Shown: positions 33,619-43,045 of the stretch, piece after piece
Numbering within the stretch: the first letter of the stretch is position 1
How the letters are laid out: every line of letters starts with the position of its first letter
Made by a program: the position numbers and the translations under genes
Assembly (NCBI GenBank): GCA_046329535.1
Contig: JAXLUN010000001.1
Location: 496,001-560,000, forward strand
DNA: 64,000 bases
Reading direction: 5' to 3'
Origin: Bog-950 sp046329535
Lineage (GTDB): Bacteria; Bacteroidota; Bacteroidia; Chitinophagales; LD1
The notes under the pieces: generated by a model
The model's database searches: none
Told to the model about the DNA's origin: nothing
The model's input: the letters and a program-made list of their open reading frames with translations, nothing else

Positions 33619-34857
33619 TCAATATAGCATGCGAAGCTTAATAGTGCTTTTTACCTCTTTGAGCAGCGCGATAGCCTCGCGTGAAAGAGAGGTGTCAATA
33701 TCCAGCACCACATAACCAATTGAATCGTTGGTCTTCAGATACTGCCCCAGAATGTTAATGTTATGCGAAGAAAGTTTGGAATTGATTTCTCCTAACACAC
33801 CCGGAACATTTTTGTGTATGTGCAGAATACGATGGGTTTTTGCCTGCAAAGGCAGATTTAGTTGTGGAACAGAATGAGATCCGGTAGTGCTTCCTCTTTC
33901 CAGATAATTCAGCAGTTTGGAGGTGACATCTAAACCGATATTAAACTGTGCTTCTTCAGTAGAACCACCGATATGCGGAGTGAGAATTACGTTAGGTAAA
34001 TTTTGAAGAACGGTAGAAAATTTTGCTCCGTTTTTTTCCGGCTCCTCAGGAAATACGTCAATAGCTGCTCCGGCAAGATGCCCGTTCTCCAGGCATTTTT
34101 TCAAGGCATCTAAATCCACCACATCACCGCGGCTGTAGTTAATCAGAACACTTCCTTTTTTCATAAAAGCAAGTGTATCTGCATGAATCAAATTACGGGT
34201 AGATGGTTCGCTTGGGATATGAAGTGTAACAACATTAGAACGTTTAAGCAGGTCTTTGAGAGAACGAACCTGCTTGGCATTTCCATGTGGCAGTTTAGAT
34301 TCTACATCGTAATAGACAACATCCATTCCCATGGCTTCAGCCATCACACTTACCTGCGAGCCAATGTTGCCGTAGCCTACTATTCCCAATGTTTTGCCAC
34401 GCAATTCAAAACTTCCTTTAGCATCTTTCTGCCAAATACCTTTATGGGCGGCAGTGTTTTTATCAACTATTTTACGGATGAGCATGATAGATAGCCCTAT
34501 AACCAGTTCGGCTACACTTCGGGTATTGGCATGAGGGGCATTAAATACCGCAATGCCTCGTTCAGCGGCAGTCCTCATATTTACCTGATTAACTCCGATA
34601 CAGTAACAGCCAATAGCCAGCAACTTATTGGCCTTTGATAAAACTTTTTCAGTTACCAGCGTTTTGCTTCTGATGCCTAACAAGTGAACATCCTTCAATT
34701 CCTGAATCAGTTCTTTTTCATCCAATGCCCCGCTCAGTTTTTTTATACTGACATAGCCGGCTTCCTTAAATTCTTCCACGGATACATCGCTGATGTTTTC
34801 GAGCAGAAGAATCTTGATTTTATCTTTAGGGTAGGATGTGAGTTTAGTTGGTGACAT
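33619..34857 (-). CDS. serA: D-3-phosphoglycerate dehydrogenase
   Basis: SerA oxidises 3-phosphoglycerate to 3-phosphohydroxypyruvate with NAD, the first step of serine synthesis. The 412-residue product has the Rossmann motif GIVGYGNIGSQV, the catalytic arginine in INYSRGDVVD, and the His-Glu site near LTPHIGGSTEEAQ. A C-terminal ACT domain (about 340-412) is the usual serine-feedback site, as in the E. coli-length form. A TACATTCGC box lies only 3 nt before the ATG, so the mRNA may be leaderless. GlyA, the next serine enzyme, is encoded at 37038 on the opposite strand. Confidence 0.96.
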   Translation of the reverse strand: MSPTKLTSYPKDKIKILLLENISDVSVEEFKEAGYVSIKKLSGALDEKELIQELKDVHLLGIRSKTLVTEKVLSKANKLLAIGCYCIGVNQVNMRTAAERGIAVFNAPHANTRSVAELVIGLSIMLIRKIVDKNTAAHKGIWQKDAKGSFELRGKTLGIVGYGNIGSQVSVMAEAMGMDVVYYDVESKLPHGNAKQVRSLKDLLKRSNVVTLHIPSEPSTRNLIHADTLAFMKKGSVLINYSRGDVVDLDALKKCLENGHLAGAAIDVFPEEPEKNGAKFSTVLQNLPNVILTPHIGGSTEEAQFNIGLDVTSKLLNYLERGSTTGSHSVPQLNLPLQAKTHRILHIHKNVPGVLGEINSKLSSHNINILGQYLKTNDSIGYVVLDIDTSLSREAIALLKEVKSTIKLRMLY

Positions 34858-34860
34858 GGC

Positions 34861-34869
34861 GCGAATGTA
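34861..34869 (-). promoter_or_regulatory. Candidate -7 promoter box (TACATTCGC) of serA, leaderless
   Basis: The box lies 3 nt before the serA ATG at 34857. It is an exact match to the typA box, and transcription from the usual distance would start at the ATG. Confidence 0.45.
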
Positions 34870-34895
34870 GAAAAAGTGATGAGTAGCATCTTGGC

Positions 34896-35837
34896 TTATA
34901 GTTTGGCAACCTGCTCTTTAGATGCAATAAATTCTTCCCAAATCTCGGTTACTATATCGGCAGCTGGCTTTATTTCCTTAATGAACGAAGCAATCTGACC
35001 AATCTCCAGTTCGCCCTCATTCAAATCACCTTCATACATTCCTTTTTTTGCCCGTGCACGTCCCAGAATTTGAATCAATTCATCAACGCCTGCACCTCTA
35101 TCTTCTGCTTCCTGCACTCTTTTTTGAAAATCATTTTTCACTAAACGCACAGGTACTACCTTTTTCATGGATAGCATAGTGTCTCCTTCATTGGCATGAG
35201 TCACTACTTCTTTAAAATTCTGATGTGCGGAGGATTCATTACTGGCTACGAAGCGGGTTCCAATCTGAACGCCCTCTGCGCCCAAGACCATGGCGGCTAA
35301 CATTCCTCTGCCGGTAGCAATTCCCCCGGCTGCTATCAAAGGCAAACTAACTGCGGCACGCACCTGAGGAATTAATACCAAGGATGTTGTTTCCTCTCTC
35401 CCGTTATGACCACCCGCCTCAAATCCTTCACATACAACTGCATCGCATCCGGCATCTTCTACTTTTTTCGCAAATCTTGAAGATGATACTACATGAACTA
35501 CTTTAATGCCATGTTGTTGTAAATGGTTGGTCCACGTTTTAGGATTACCGGCACTGGTAAAAACAATTTTTACCCCTTCTTCGATAATAATCTGAATGTG
35601 TTTTTCTATATCGGCATAAAGTAACGGAACGTTGACAGCAAATGGTTTTGGGGTTGCTGCCTTACACTTTCTTATTTCTTCGCGTAATACATCCGGATAC
35701 ATACTGCCGCTGCCAATCATTCCCAAACCGCCAGCATTACTAACCGCACTGGCCAGCTCCCAGCCGCTGCACCAAATCATGCCTGCCTGAATGATAGGAT
35801 ATTCAATTCCGAAAAGTTGTGTGATTCTGTTGGTCAT
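34896..35837 (-). CDS. Nitronate monooxygenase / FabK-like flavin enzyme
   Basis: From ATG 35837 the product has 313 residues (the frame from 35861 adds eight). It is a TIM-barrel FMN protein of the 2-nitropropane dioxygenase family: YPIIQAGMIWCSGWELASAVS at the start, VCEGFEAGGHNG in the middle, and LIAAGGIATGRG with GAEGVQIGTRF at the phosphate-binding end. The His-Asn pair (GGHNG) is typical of nitronate monooxygenases, though enoyl-ACP reductase FabK shares most motifs. The reaction cannot be settled by eye. It lies between the sugar nucleotidyltransferase and serA on one strand. Confidence 0.85.
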   Translation of the reverse strand: MTNRITQLFGIEYPIIQAGMIWCSGWELASAVSNAGGLGMIGSGSMYPDVLREEIRKCKAATPKPFAVNVPLLYADIEKHIQIIIEEGVKIVFTSAGNPKTWTNHLQQHGIKVVHVVSSSRFAKKVEDAGCDAVVCEGFEAGGHNGREETTSLVLIPQVRAAVSLPLIAAGGIATGRGMLAAMVLGAEGVQIGTRFVASNESSAHQNFKEVVTHANEGDTMLSMKKVVPVRLVKNDFQKRVQEAEDRGAGVDELIQILGRARAKKGMYEGDLNEGELEIGQIASFIKEIKPAADIVTEIWEEFIASKEQVAKL

Positions 35838-35873
35838 AATACTTGCGCTATATAAACTCAAAAAAAAGGATGA

Positions 35874-36884
35874 TTAGTTGGAGTTTTCACCCCGAAGGTC
35901 AATTTCAGTGTTGTCACCAATATTTAAACTCTGGCTTTGACCTTTAATAATGGAATCGCTGCCAATGAGTGAACTGTGGAGCACTACATTTTCAAGTTTA
36001 CTGAATGAACCAATTATAGAGTTTTTGATAATACAGTAGTTTATCTCGGTATTTTCACCTATTGATACGTTTGGCCCTATGATGGAATTTTTTACAACAA
36101 CTCCGGCAGGTATCTGCACGGGGGGCACAATAATTGAGTTTTCACTTTTGCCTTTATTACCAGCTTTGTCACCTAACTTTTTAAGCAAAATGGAATTAGT
36201 CTCCAGCAGTATATCCTTCTTGCCCACATCATACCAACTTTCAATTTTATGGCTTTTAAACCTCACCCCTTCACCAATCATTTTCTGAATACCATCAGTT
36301 AAATAGAATTCACTATTGGTTCTGATATTGTGCGTAATGTTATAATCAAGTGCTTCAATCAGTTTTCGGGTTTCACGGATAAAATAAAATCCTACCAAAG
36401 CCATATTACTGCGTGGAATTTGTGGCTTCTCTTCAACCTTTTTAATAAAACCGTCTGCATCAATTTCCGCCACACCAAATGAGCGAGGGTCATCTACCTT
36501 CTTTACTACGAGTGTTGAGTGCTTCTCGGCCAATATCTTCTTAATATCAATATCTACTATGGTGTCACCCAGATGAATAATCAGTTCTCTGCTTAAGTCT
36601 AATTCATCTTTGGCCTTCCATATAGCATGACCTAACCCTTCGCGTTTGTCTTGTTGAACAAATTTGGCGTTAATGTGTGGGTAGTTTTTATCTACAAACT
36701 CTTTAATTTTTTCTCCCAGATACCCGATGACAAACACAAAGTCTGTAATACCGTTTTCAGCCAGTTCATCTATAATAAACGACAAAATTGGTTTGCCGGC
36801 TACCGAAATCAGAACTTTGGGCTGAGTATAAGTAAGCGGCCTTAATCTGGTTCCTGCACCTGCCACAGGTATTATTGCTTGCAT
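35874..36884 (-). CDS. NDP-sugar nucleotidyltransferase with left-handed beta-helix
   Basis: From ATG 36884 the product has 336 residues. The N-terminal Rossmann-like domain has the nucleotide-binding loop IPVAGAGTRLRPLTYTQPK and the acidic catalytic region around HLGDTIVDID. From about 250 on, hexapeptide repeats (VVKNSIIGPNVSIGENTEI and on) form a left-handed beta-helix. Such proteins activate glucose 1-phosphate or mannose 1-phosphate, often as thymidylyl- or uridylyltransferases. The exact sugar and nucleotide are uncertain. A TATATTCGC box lies 16 nt before the ATG. It is upstream of the FabK-like gene by 36 nt. Confidence 0.88.
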   Translation of the reverse strand: MQAIIPVAGAGTRLRPLTYTQPKVLISVAGKPILSFIIDELAENGITDFVFVIGYLGEKIKEFVDKNYPHINAKFVQQDKREGLGHAIWKAKDELDLSRELIIHLGDTIVDIDIKKILAEKHSTLVVKKVDDPRSFGVAEIDADGFIKKVEEKPQIPRSNMALVGFYFIRETRKLIEALDYNITHNIRTNSEFYLTDGIQKMIGEGVRFKSHKIESWYDVGKKDILLETNSILLKKLGDKAGNKGKSENSIIVPPVQIPAGVVVKNSIIGPNVSIGENTEINYCIIKNSIIGSFSKLENVVLHSSLIGSDSIIKGQSQSLNIGDNTEIDLRGENSN

Positions 36885-36900
36885 AAAATAAACTTGAAAT

Positions 36901-36909
36901 GCGAATATA
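36901..36909 (-). promoter_or_regulatory. Candidate -7 promoter box (TATATTCGC) of the nucleotidyltransferase
   Basis: Same TAnnTTCGC form as elsewhere in the window, 16 nt before the ATG at 36884. It also lies upstream of, and so supports, that start over the one at 36920. Confidence 0.45.
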
Positions 36910-37037
36910 AGAAGTAGCATTCATCGCTTCAAAATAATTGATGCGCCTGCATTGTGCAAAACAGGTGTTGGTAAAATATGAAGCATAATGTCGGTGAGAT
37001 GTAAGCATGAAATTATTTTAGCGCGAAATAACTGAAT

Positions 37038-38309
37038 ATGGCAACCGATACACTGGTTTTTGATTTAATAGCCAAGGAACTTCACCGACAACAAGAAGGT
37101 ATAGAGCTTATTGCCAGCGAAAACTTTACCTCACAGCCTGTAATGGCCGCAATGGGAAGTTGTTTGACAAACAAGTATGCTGAAGGTTTGCCTGGCAAAA
37201 GATATTACGGTGGTTGTCAGTTTGTTGATGAAATTGAAACGGTAGCTATTGAAAGATTAAAACAGATTTTTGGCGCGGCATGGGCAAATGTGCAGCCGCA
37301 CAGCGGAGCTCAGGCAAATGCAGCAGTTATGCTGGCATGTCTTAAGCCGGGGGATAAGATTTTGGGATTTAATCTTTCGCACGGAGGACACCTTACTCAC
37401 GGTTCTCCGGTCAACTTTTCGGGTAAGCTATATGTACCTAGTTTTTACGGAGTAGAAAAAGAAACCGGACGCATTGATATGAACAGGGTGCGTGAAACAG
37501 CTCTTGCCGAAAAACCTAAGTTGATAATATGCGGAGCAAGCGCATACTCTCGTGAGTGGGATTATCAAACTTTTAGAGCTATTGCCGATGAAGTTGGTGC
37601 ATTATTGTTGGCTGATATCTCACATCCTGCCGGGTTAATTGCAGCTGGGTTGTTAGATAATCCGCTTCCTTATTGTCATATAGTAACTACCACTACCCAC
37701 AAAACCCTTCGCGGCCCAAGAGGAGGTGTAATTATGATAGGACAGGACTTTGAAAACCCTTTTGGTGATAAAACTCCAAAGGGTGAACTGAAAATGATGA
37801 GTGCCGTGTTAGATGGCGCTGTGTTTCCCGGCACACAAGGTGGTCCGCTGGAACATGTGATAGCAGCAAAAGCAGTTGCTTTTGGAGAAGCCCTGACTGA
37901 TGATTTTAAAAAATATCAGCTGCAGGTAAAAACTAATGCTCAGGCTCTTGCATCTGCATTGGTAGACAAAGGTTACGGAATAATTTCCGGAGGAACAGAC
38001 AATCACCTAATGCTCATTGACCTGCGTAGCAAGAATGTTTCGGGAAAGCAGGCAGAAAATGCCTTGGTTAAGGCCGACATCACCTGCAATAAAAACATGG
38101 TACCATTTGATGATAAAAGTCCGTTTGTAACATCAGGTATTCGTTTAGGAACTCCGGCTGTAACTACCAGAGGCATGAAAGAGGCCGACATGAAACAGAT
38201 TGCCAACTGGATTGACAGAATTATTCTGGATGTAGAAAATGAATCGGTTATGGCCCAGGTGAAAGCAGAAGTAAATGAATTCATGAATCAGTTTCCTCTT
38301 TATAATTAG
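37038..38309 (+). CDS. glyA: Serine hydroxymethyltransferase
   Basis: GlyA moves the hydroxymethyl group of serine to tetrahydrofolate, making glycine and 5,10-methylene-THF. The 423-residue product has the start QEGIELIASENFTS, the glycine-rich GKRYYGGC loop, and the PLP lysine in TTTTHKTLRGPRGG. These match the PLP fold type I SHMTs. It is divergent from the nucleotidyltransferase gene and is followed by a TPR protein after 15 nt. Together with serA it covers part of serine and one-carbon metabolism. Confidence 0.97.
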   Translation: MATDTLVFDLIAKELHRQQEGIELIASENFTSQPVMAAMGSCLTNKYAEGLPGKRYYGGCQFVDEIETVAIERLKQIFGAAWANVQPHSGAQANAAVMLACLKPGDKILGFNLSHGGHLTHGSPVNFSGKLYVPSFYGVEKETGRIDMNRVRETALAEKPKLIICGASAYSREWDYQTFRAIADEVGALLLADISHPAGLIAAGLLDNPLPYCHIVTTTTHKTLRGPRGGVIMIGQDFENPFGDKTPKGELKMMSAVLDGAVFPGTQGGPLEHVIAAKAVAFGEALTDDFKKYQLQVKTNAQALASALVDKGYGIISGGTDNHLMLIDLRSKNVSGKQAENALVKADITCNKNMVPFDDKSPFVTSGIRLGTPAVTTRGMKEADMKQIANWIDRIILDVENESVMAQVKAEVNEFMNQFPLYN

Positions 38310-38324
38310 GTATAAGATAAAATC

Positions 38325-38831
38325 TTGAGAATACTTTTTCTCATAACTATCCTGCTTATTTCTTCCGGGTTGTCGGATGCGGAGGTTCATCCCCTCTCTT
38401 CGCTGATTGAAAAGCAAATTAAAAGCAACAATTATGAGTCCGCACTGCTTTCGTGCAATCAGTTAATACAAGAGTTTCCGGATAGAAAAGAAGGCTATTT
38501 TAACCGTGGACTCTGCCTGTACAAAACTGATAAATACTCCGAGGCTATATTAGATTTTAATGACTGCTTACAAGTGGATTCGGAACTTGTAGCTGCCCGA
38601 TTTTTAAAAGCAATGAGCTTGCAGAAAAGAGGCGATTTGTTGGAAGCGATGAATGTTCTCGAAGGAATTATGCAATCGGATGCAACCATTTATTCTGTAT
38701 CTAAACGAATCAAAAACTACCAACTTGCCGTTTACCTATCTACAAGATGGTATTATATGTTGGCGATGGGCTTGATTTTAATCTTACTGATGATACTGGT
38801 CATTAATATTTTCTCCTCGAGAAAAATGTAA
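38325..38831 (+). CDS. Small TPR protein with C-terminal membrane anchor
   Basis: The 168-residue product has a signal-like hydrophobic start (3-18), three TPR-like repeats (about 26-123, such as AILDFNDCLQVDSELVAARF), and a C-terminal transmembrane helix (144-162) with a basic tail. The only start compatible with the hydrophobic N-terminus is the TTG at 38325. The first ATG lies inside the TPRs and would lose the signal. TPRs make protein-protein contacts, probably in the periplasm. The start is 15 nt after glyA. Function unknown. Confidence 0.75.
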   Translation: MRILFLITILLISSGLSDAEVHPLSSLIEKQIKSNNYESALLSCNQLIQEFPDRKEGYFNRGLCLYKTDKYSEAILDFNDCLQVDSELVAARFLKAMSLQKRGDLLEAMNVLEGIMQSDATIYSVSKRIKNYQLAVYLSTRWYYMLAMGLILILLMILVINIFSSRKM

Positions 38832-38899
38832 CATTCCGAAACCATATTTTCGGAATAAAATTCAACGACCAACTAAAGCTATAGAGATTTTAATATTTC

Positions 38900-38908
38900 T
38901 ACTTTCGC
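38900..38908 (+). promoter_or_regulatory. Candidate -7 promoter box (TACTTTCGC) of the ABC exporter
   Basis: It ends 4 nt before the ATG of the ATPase gene at 38913, suggesting a leaderless transcript. Confidence 0.45.
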
Positions 38909-38912
38909 ACCC

Positions 38913-39809
38913 ATGTCACTACTGGCCCTGCAGCACATAGTAAAACAATACGGTAATTATATTGCCAGCAACGATATATGTTTTGAAATTCCTCGAGGAA
39001 GAATTTTTGGTCTGTTAGGGCCAAACGGAGCGGGTAAGACCACTTTAATCCGAATGATAACGCGTATACTCTACCCAGATAGCGGTACCATTCTTTTCAC
39101 TAACCAGCCACTGACAGATAAGCATACTGAAAAAATCGGCTACATGCCGGAGGAGCGGGGTTTGTATAAAAAAATGAAAGTGGGAGATCATTTGGTTTAC
39201 CTTGGGCGCTTGAAAGGCTTAACGAATACACAAGCTAGAGAAAATGTAAACTACTGGCTTAAAAAATTTGACATAGAAAATTGGTATAGCAAGAACATAG
39301 AAGAGCTTTCGAAAGGAATGAGCCAAAAAGTACAGTTTATAGCCACTGTGCTTCACCACCCTGATTTATTAATTCTGGATGAACCGTTTTCTGGTCTTGA
39401 TCCTATAAATTCTAAGTTGATTGAAGATGAAATTCGTGAAATGAGTTATGCTGGGAAAACTATTATTTTCTCTACACATCGGATGGAACAGGTGGAGGAA
39501 ATATGCGATGAAATTGTATTGGTAAACAAAGGGAGAAAAATTCTGGAAGGCGGTGTGAGTGAGCTCAAACACCGATTCAAACAGAATCGTTTCCATATAG
39601 TTTATGGAGGAGCAATGAACGATACCTTATTGCATAAATTGAATATAGTTGAACAACACCCCGGTGAAGTAACCGTTCAGCTAAACGAAGCAAAGAGGGG
39701 GAATGAGTTATTAAAGATGTTCATTGAACAAGGCGTTCAGGTAACCAGTTTTAATGAACTGTTACCAAGCATTAATGAGATATTTATTAGACAGGTTCAA
39801 TCCGTATAA
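38913..39809 (+). CDS. ABC transporter ATP-binding protein
   Basis: The 298-residue product is a single nucleotide-binding domain with Walker A GPNGAGKTT (starting near 36), the signature SKGMSQKVQ, and Walker B LLILDEPFSGLDP, followed by the H-loop STHRME. The C-terminal extension resembles that of NatA-like and drug-export ATPases with a DUF4162-type tail. The permease starts directly at the next base. A sodium or drug exporter is the family's usual role. Substrate unknown. Confidence 0.95.
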   Translation: MSLLALQHIVKQYGNYIASNDICFEIPRGRIFGLLGPNGAGKTTLIRMITRILYPDSGTILFTNQPLTDKHTEKIGYMPEERGLYKKMKVGDHLVYLGRLKGLTNTQARENVNYWLKKFDIENWYSKNIEELSKGMSQKVQFIATVLHHPDLLILDEPFSGLDPINSKLIEDEIREMSYAGKTIIFSTHRMEQVEEICDEIVLVNKGRKILEGGVSELKHRFKQNRFHIVYGGAMNDTLLHKLNIVEQHPGEVTVQLNEAKRGNELLKMFIEQGVQVTSFNELLPSINEIFIRQVQSV

Positions 39810-41135
39810 ATGCAGAAGATACTAATTATCATACAGCGGGAATATTTGAGTAGGGTAAAGCGGAAGAGTTTTATCATAACTACCCTGTTGGCCCCAATTG
39901 GATTCTTCTTATTGATTGCCGGTTCGGCTCTGATAAGCACTTATAGTCAAAGCAGAACCGATGTAGCTATTATTGACGATAGCGGGCTTTTCAAAGATAT
40001 CACTATTCCTGATGCTGAAGACCAAACGGTTTATTTTCATCAGGTGAACGATAACTATGAGTTACTGGCCAGTTCCCTGCCAGCCGAGAAAGATAAAAAA
40101 GCAAAATATCAAGCCATTATTTATATCCCCGCCAACTTTAATATTAACTCCCCAAATAATCCGGTAATTGCCTACCGCTACACAGAACGGCCGGGTATGA
40201 TGAAGAAACAGTTTGTCAATGATCGGATGAATGAGGTAGTAGACAAACTGCGCATGAAAATGCTAAACATTAGCGATGACGTACAAAAGCAAATGGAGAG
40301 CAAACTTCAGCTTGATTTTTCATCGCTGGATAATAAAGACGAAAAGAAAGGTTACACTGAAGCTGCCGGTGCTGTTGGTATGGTTATGGGTTTTGCTATT
40401 TATATTTCTCTGTTTTTTTACGGCACTATGATTATGAAAGGAGTAATGGAGGAGAAAACCAACCGTATTGTAGAGGTGCTGACTTCTTCGGTGAAACCAT
40501 TCCAATTGCTGATGGGCAAAATTATTGGGGTTGGGGCTGTTGGACTAACACAGTTTATTTTATGGATTGCTCTGATATTTGTAGTGAATATCATTGCCGG
40601 ACTGGTGTTTGGTGTTGCGATACATTCTTCTACATCCGGAATGGGAGCCATGCCGCAATCGAGTATTGATCAAGATGAGCTACAGGAGATTTTGAAGAAC
40701 ATCTCCTCGTTGCCATTTACACAGATAGTATCTCTGTTTCCACTTTATTTTCTGGGCGGATTTCTTTTATACGGCTCTTTATTTGCTGCTGTTGGTGCCG
40801 CTATGGGAGAAGATGGTGATCAGCAATCGCTCATGGTGCCCATTACGGTTCCAATCATCTTATCCATATTTATAGCCATTAACGTTATTAATAATCCAGA
40901 CAGCATATTAGGGTTCTGGGGCTCTATAATTCCATTTACCTCTCCGGTTGTAATGAGTGCCCTTTTGCCATTTAATCCGCCATGGTGGCAAATTGCCATT
41001 TCATTGATCATGCTGATGGCAGGCTTTGTGTTTACCACTTATCTGGCGGCAAAAATCTATCGTATGGGCATTTTGATGTATGGCAAAAAGGTAAGTCTGA
41101 AAGAAATTGGTCGCTGGATTTTCAAATCGGCATAA
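39810..41135 (+). CDS. ABC-2 type transporter permease (NatB/YhaP-like)
   Basis: The 441-residue protein has a first membrane helix (about 22-43), a large external domain (to about 180), and at least five more helices at the C-terminus. The segment EEKTNRIVEVLTSSVKPFQLLMGKIIGVG is typical of the NatB/ABC-2 permeases. It starts at the base following the ATPase stop, so the pair form one exporter. Gly- and Asp-rich turns near 285 (QSSIDQDELQ) are unusual but not clearly functional. Confidence 0.92.
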   Translation: MQKILIIIQREYLSRVKRKSFIITTLLAPIGFFLLIAGSALISTYSQSRTDVAIIDDSGLFKDITIPDAEDQTVYFHQVNDNYELLASSLPAEKDKKAKYQAIIYIPANFNINSPNNPVIAYRYTERPGMMKKQFVNDRMNEVVDKLRMKMLNISDDVQKQMESKLQLDFSSLDNKDEKKGYTEAAGAVGMVMGFAIYISLFFYGTMIMKGVMEEKTNRIVEVLTSSVKPFQLLMGKIIGVGAVGLTQFILWIALIFVVNIIAGLVFGVAIHSSTSGMGAMPQSSIDQDELQEILKNISSLPFTQIVSLFPLYFLGGFLLYGSLFAAVGAAMGEDGDQQSLMVPITVPIILSIFIAINVINNPDSILGFWGSIIPFTSPVVMSALLPFNPPWWQIAISLIMLMAGFVFTTYLAAKIYRMGILMYGKKVSLKEIGRWIFKSA

Positions 41136-41177
41136 AACTTGACACAACGCTACAAATACTTTAAACTCAACTATATT

Positions 41178-42068
41178 ATGAAACAGAATTTCTTGATTTC
41201 TACCCTGCTTATTGCCTCTTCCGCCTTATTTGCACAAAAACCTGTTACTGTTGAAGAATCTTCTCGTACATTTAGTAAGGGGTCAGCAACTGCTTATTCA
41301 GCTACCATTCCGCAAAGCACTTTAAAAGATGCTGAAAAAGACTGGATGAAGTATATTGCAAGTGGCAGTAAATTGAAAACTACATTGGTTAATGGAGAGT
41401 ATATTTTGCTGGGGGCGGTGAATAAAAATGTATCTCCCAATCCATTTAATGTTTACAGCAAACTTCTGGAAACTACCGAGGGTATAAACCTGACTGTTTG
41501 GCTCACTGAAAACGATACGGTATTTATCTCGAAAGAGTTAAGTCCTGACAAAGCACTAGCCGCAGAAAAATTTGTTCGTGACTTTGTAGTTCAGGAATAT
41601 CGTGAAACAGTGGACGCGGAACTGAAGACTGAAAACAACAAATTAGAAGCTTTGGAAAAAGAAAAGGATAACCTAATTAAAGCGGAAGAAAAGTCGGCCA
41701 AAAAAATAAGTGAAGCACAGAGGTCAATTCAAAAATCTAAAGACAATATCAACTCCGGGAATGCCGAATTGCAAAACCTTTCTTACAAGATAAGCAGCCA
41801 GAAAAGCATGGTAGAGCGTACTGCATCAGACCAGAATGCCAATAAAGGGGCCAAACAAACAATGAAAGAGTTGGAAAGTGAAAAGAAGAAACTTCAAAAA
41901 GGAATTGAAACTCAAAACAAGAACATCGATTCTATGAATAAACAGATTCGTGATGAAGAAAGAAACCTGGCAGAAGGGAAAGAACAACAGAAGTCAAAAA
42001 TTGCTGAAATTGAAAAACAAAAGCAGGTTGTTTTGGCTGTGCAAACCAAACTTGAAAACATCAAATAG
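41178..42068 (+). CDS. Secreted coiled-coil hypothetical protein
   Basis: From ATG 41178 the product has 296 residues with a signal peptide (cut near 19, after ALFAQ). The mature part has a globular region to about 140, with TVWLTENDTVFISKELSPD, then a long coiled-coil rich in Glu, Lys and Gln (about 150-290). No family was recognised. It follows the ABC permease by 42 nt, so a link to the exporter, such as a periplasmic adapter, is possible but not shown. A strong terminator follows. Confidence 0.72.
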   Translation: MKQNFLISTLLIASSALFAQKPVTVEESSRTFSKGSATAYSATIPQSTLKDAEKDWMKYIASGSKLKTTLVNGEYILLGAVNKNVSPNPFNVYSKLLETTEGINLTVWLTENDTVFISKELSPDKALAAEKFVRDFVVQEYRETVDAELKTENNKLEALEKEKDNLIKAEEKSAKKISEAQRSIQKSKDNINSGNAELQNLSYKISSQKSMVERTASDQNANKGAKQTMKELESEKKKLQKGIETQNKNIDSMNKQIRDEERNLAEGKEQQKSKIAEIEKQKQVVLAVQTKLENIK

Positions 42069-42087
42069 AAGCAATTAAAATACAGCA

Positions 42088-42126
42088 GGGCGCAATCTTA
42101 TTCGTATGATTGCGCCCTTATTTTTT
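42088..42126 (+). terminator. Rho-independent terminator
   Basis: GGGCGCAATC (42088-42097) pairs perfectly with GATTGCGCCC (42108-42117) around a 10-nt loop and runs into TTATTTTTT. It separates the exporter group from rfbA. Confidence 0.92.
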
Positions 42127-42166
42127 ATGGTTTAGAAATTATTTTCTTTGTTTAATAATAAACGCA

Positions 42167-43027
42167 ATGAAAGGAATTATACTCGCAGGAGGTTCCGGCA
42201 CCCGACTTTATCCTATTACATATGCTATCAGTAAGCAGATAATGCCGATTTACGATAAGCCCATGATCTATTATCCGTTATCAGTTTTGATGAAAGCGGG
42301 TATTCATGAGATTTTGATTATCTCAACACCTACCGATTTACCCAATTTTGAAAGATTGCTGGGTGACGGTAAAAAATTTGGCTGTAGTTTTTCTTATAAG
42401 GTTCAGGAAATTCCAAATGGACTTGCTCAGGCATTTGTATTGGGTAAAGAATTTATTGGTAATGATAAAGTCGCTTTGATTTTAGGTGATAATATTTTTT
42501 ATGGTAGCGGGTTAGATCAACTTCTAAAAGCTAATGCGAATCCAAACGGAGGGGTGGTTTTTGCTTATCATGTAAGTGACCCCGATAGATACGGTGTGGT
42601 AGAATTTGATAAAAGCGGCAAAGCCATTTCTATTGAGGAGAAACCGAAAGAACCTAAAAGCAATTATGCTGTTCCGGGTCTTTATTTCTACGACAATACG
42701 GTAGTAGAAATAGCTAAAAAACTTAAGCCAAGTGCTAGAGGAGAATATGAAATTACCGATGTAAATAAAGAGTACCTAAGTAAGGGTAGCCTGCAGGTTG
42801 GTATTCTGGACAGGGGAACTGCGTGGTTAGATACAGGCACATTTGATTCACTTATGCAGGCGTCTCAGTTTGTGCAGGTAATAGAGCAACGCCAGGGCTT
42901 AAAAGTGGGGTGCATTGAAGAGGAGGCTTGGAGACAGGGATTTATTTCTACAGAACAGTTACGCACTTTGGCAGAACCACTTTTAAAAAGCGGATATGGA
43001 AAGTATTTGCTGGAACTTATTTCGTAA
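42167..43027 (+). CDS. rfbA: Glucose-1-phosphate thymidylyltransferase
   Basis: RmlA/RfbA makes dTDP-glucose from glucose 1-phosphate and dTTP, the first step to dTDP-rhamnose and other deoxy sugars. From ATG 42167 the product is 286 residues, the expected length. The longer frame from 42110 adds 19 unlikely residues. Signatures include GIILAGGSGTRLYPITYAIS and the metal-binding GDNIFYGSGL, plus the substrate part KPKEPKSNYAVPGLYFYD and RGTAWLDTGTFDSL. Two SDR-type enzymes follow, but no rfbB, C or D set is present here. Confidence 0.96.
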   Translation: MKGIILAGGSGTRLYPITYAISKQIMPIYDKPMIYYPLSVLMKAGIHEILIISTPTDLPNFERLLGDGKKFGCSFSYKVQEIPNGLAQAFVLGKEFIGNDKVALILGDNIFYGSGLDQLLKANANPNGGVVFAYHVSDPDRYGVVEFDKSGKAISIEEKPKEPKSNYAVPGLYFYDNTVVEIAKKLKPSARGEYEITDVNKEYLSKGSLQVGILDRGTAWLDTGTFDSLMQASQFVQVIEQRQGLKVGCIEEEAWRQGFISTEQLRTLAEPLLKSGYGKYLLELIS

Positions 43028-43045
43028 TTAACAATTGTATAGCGT

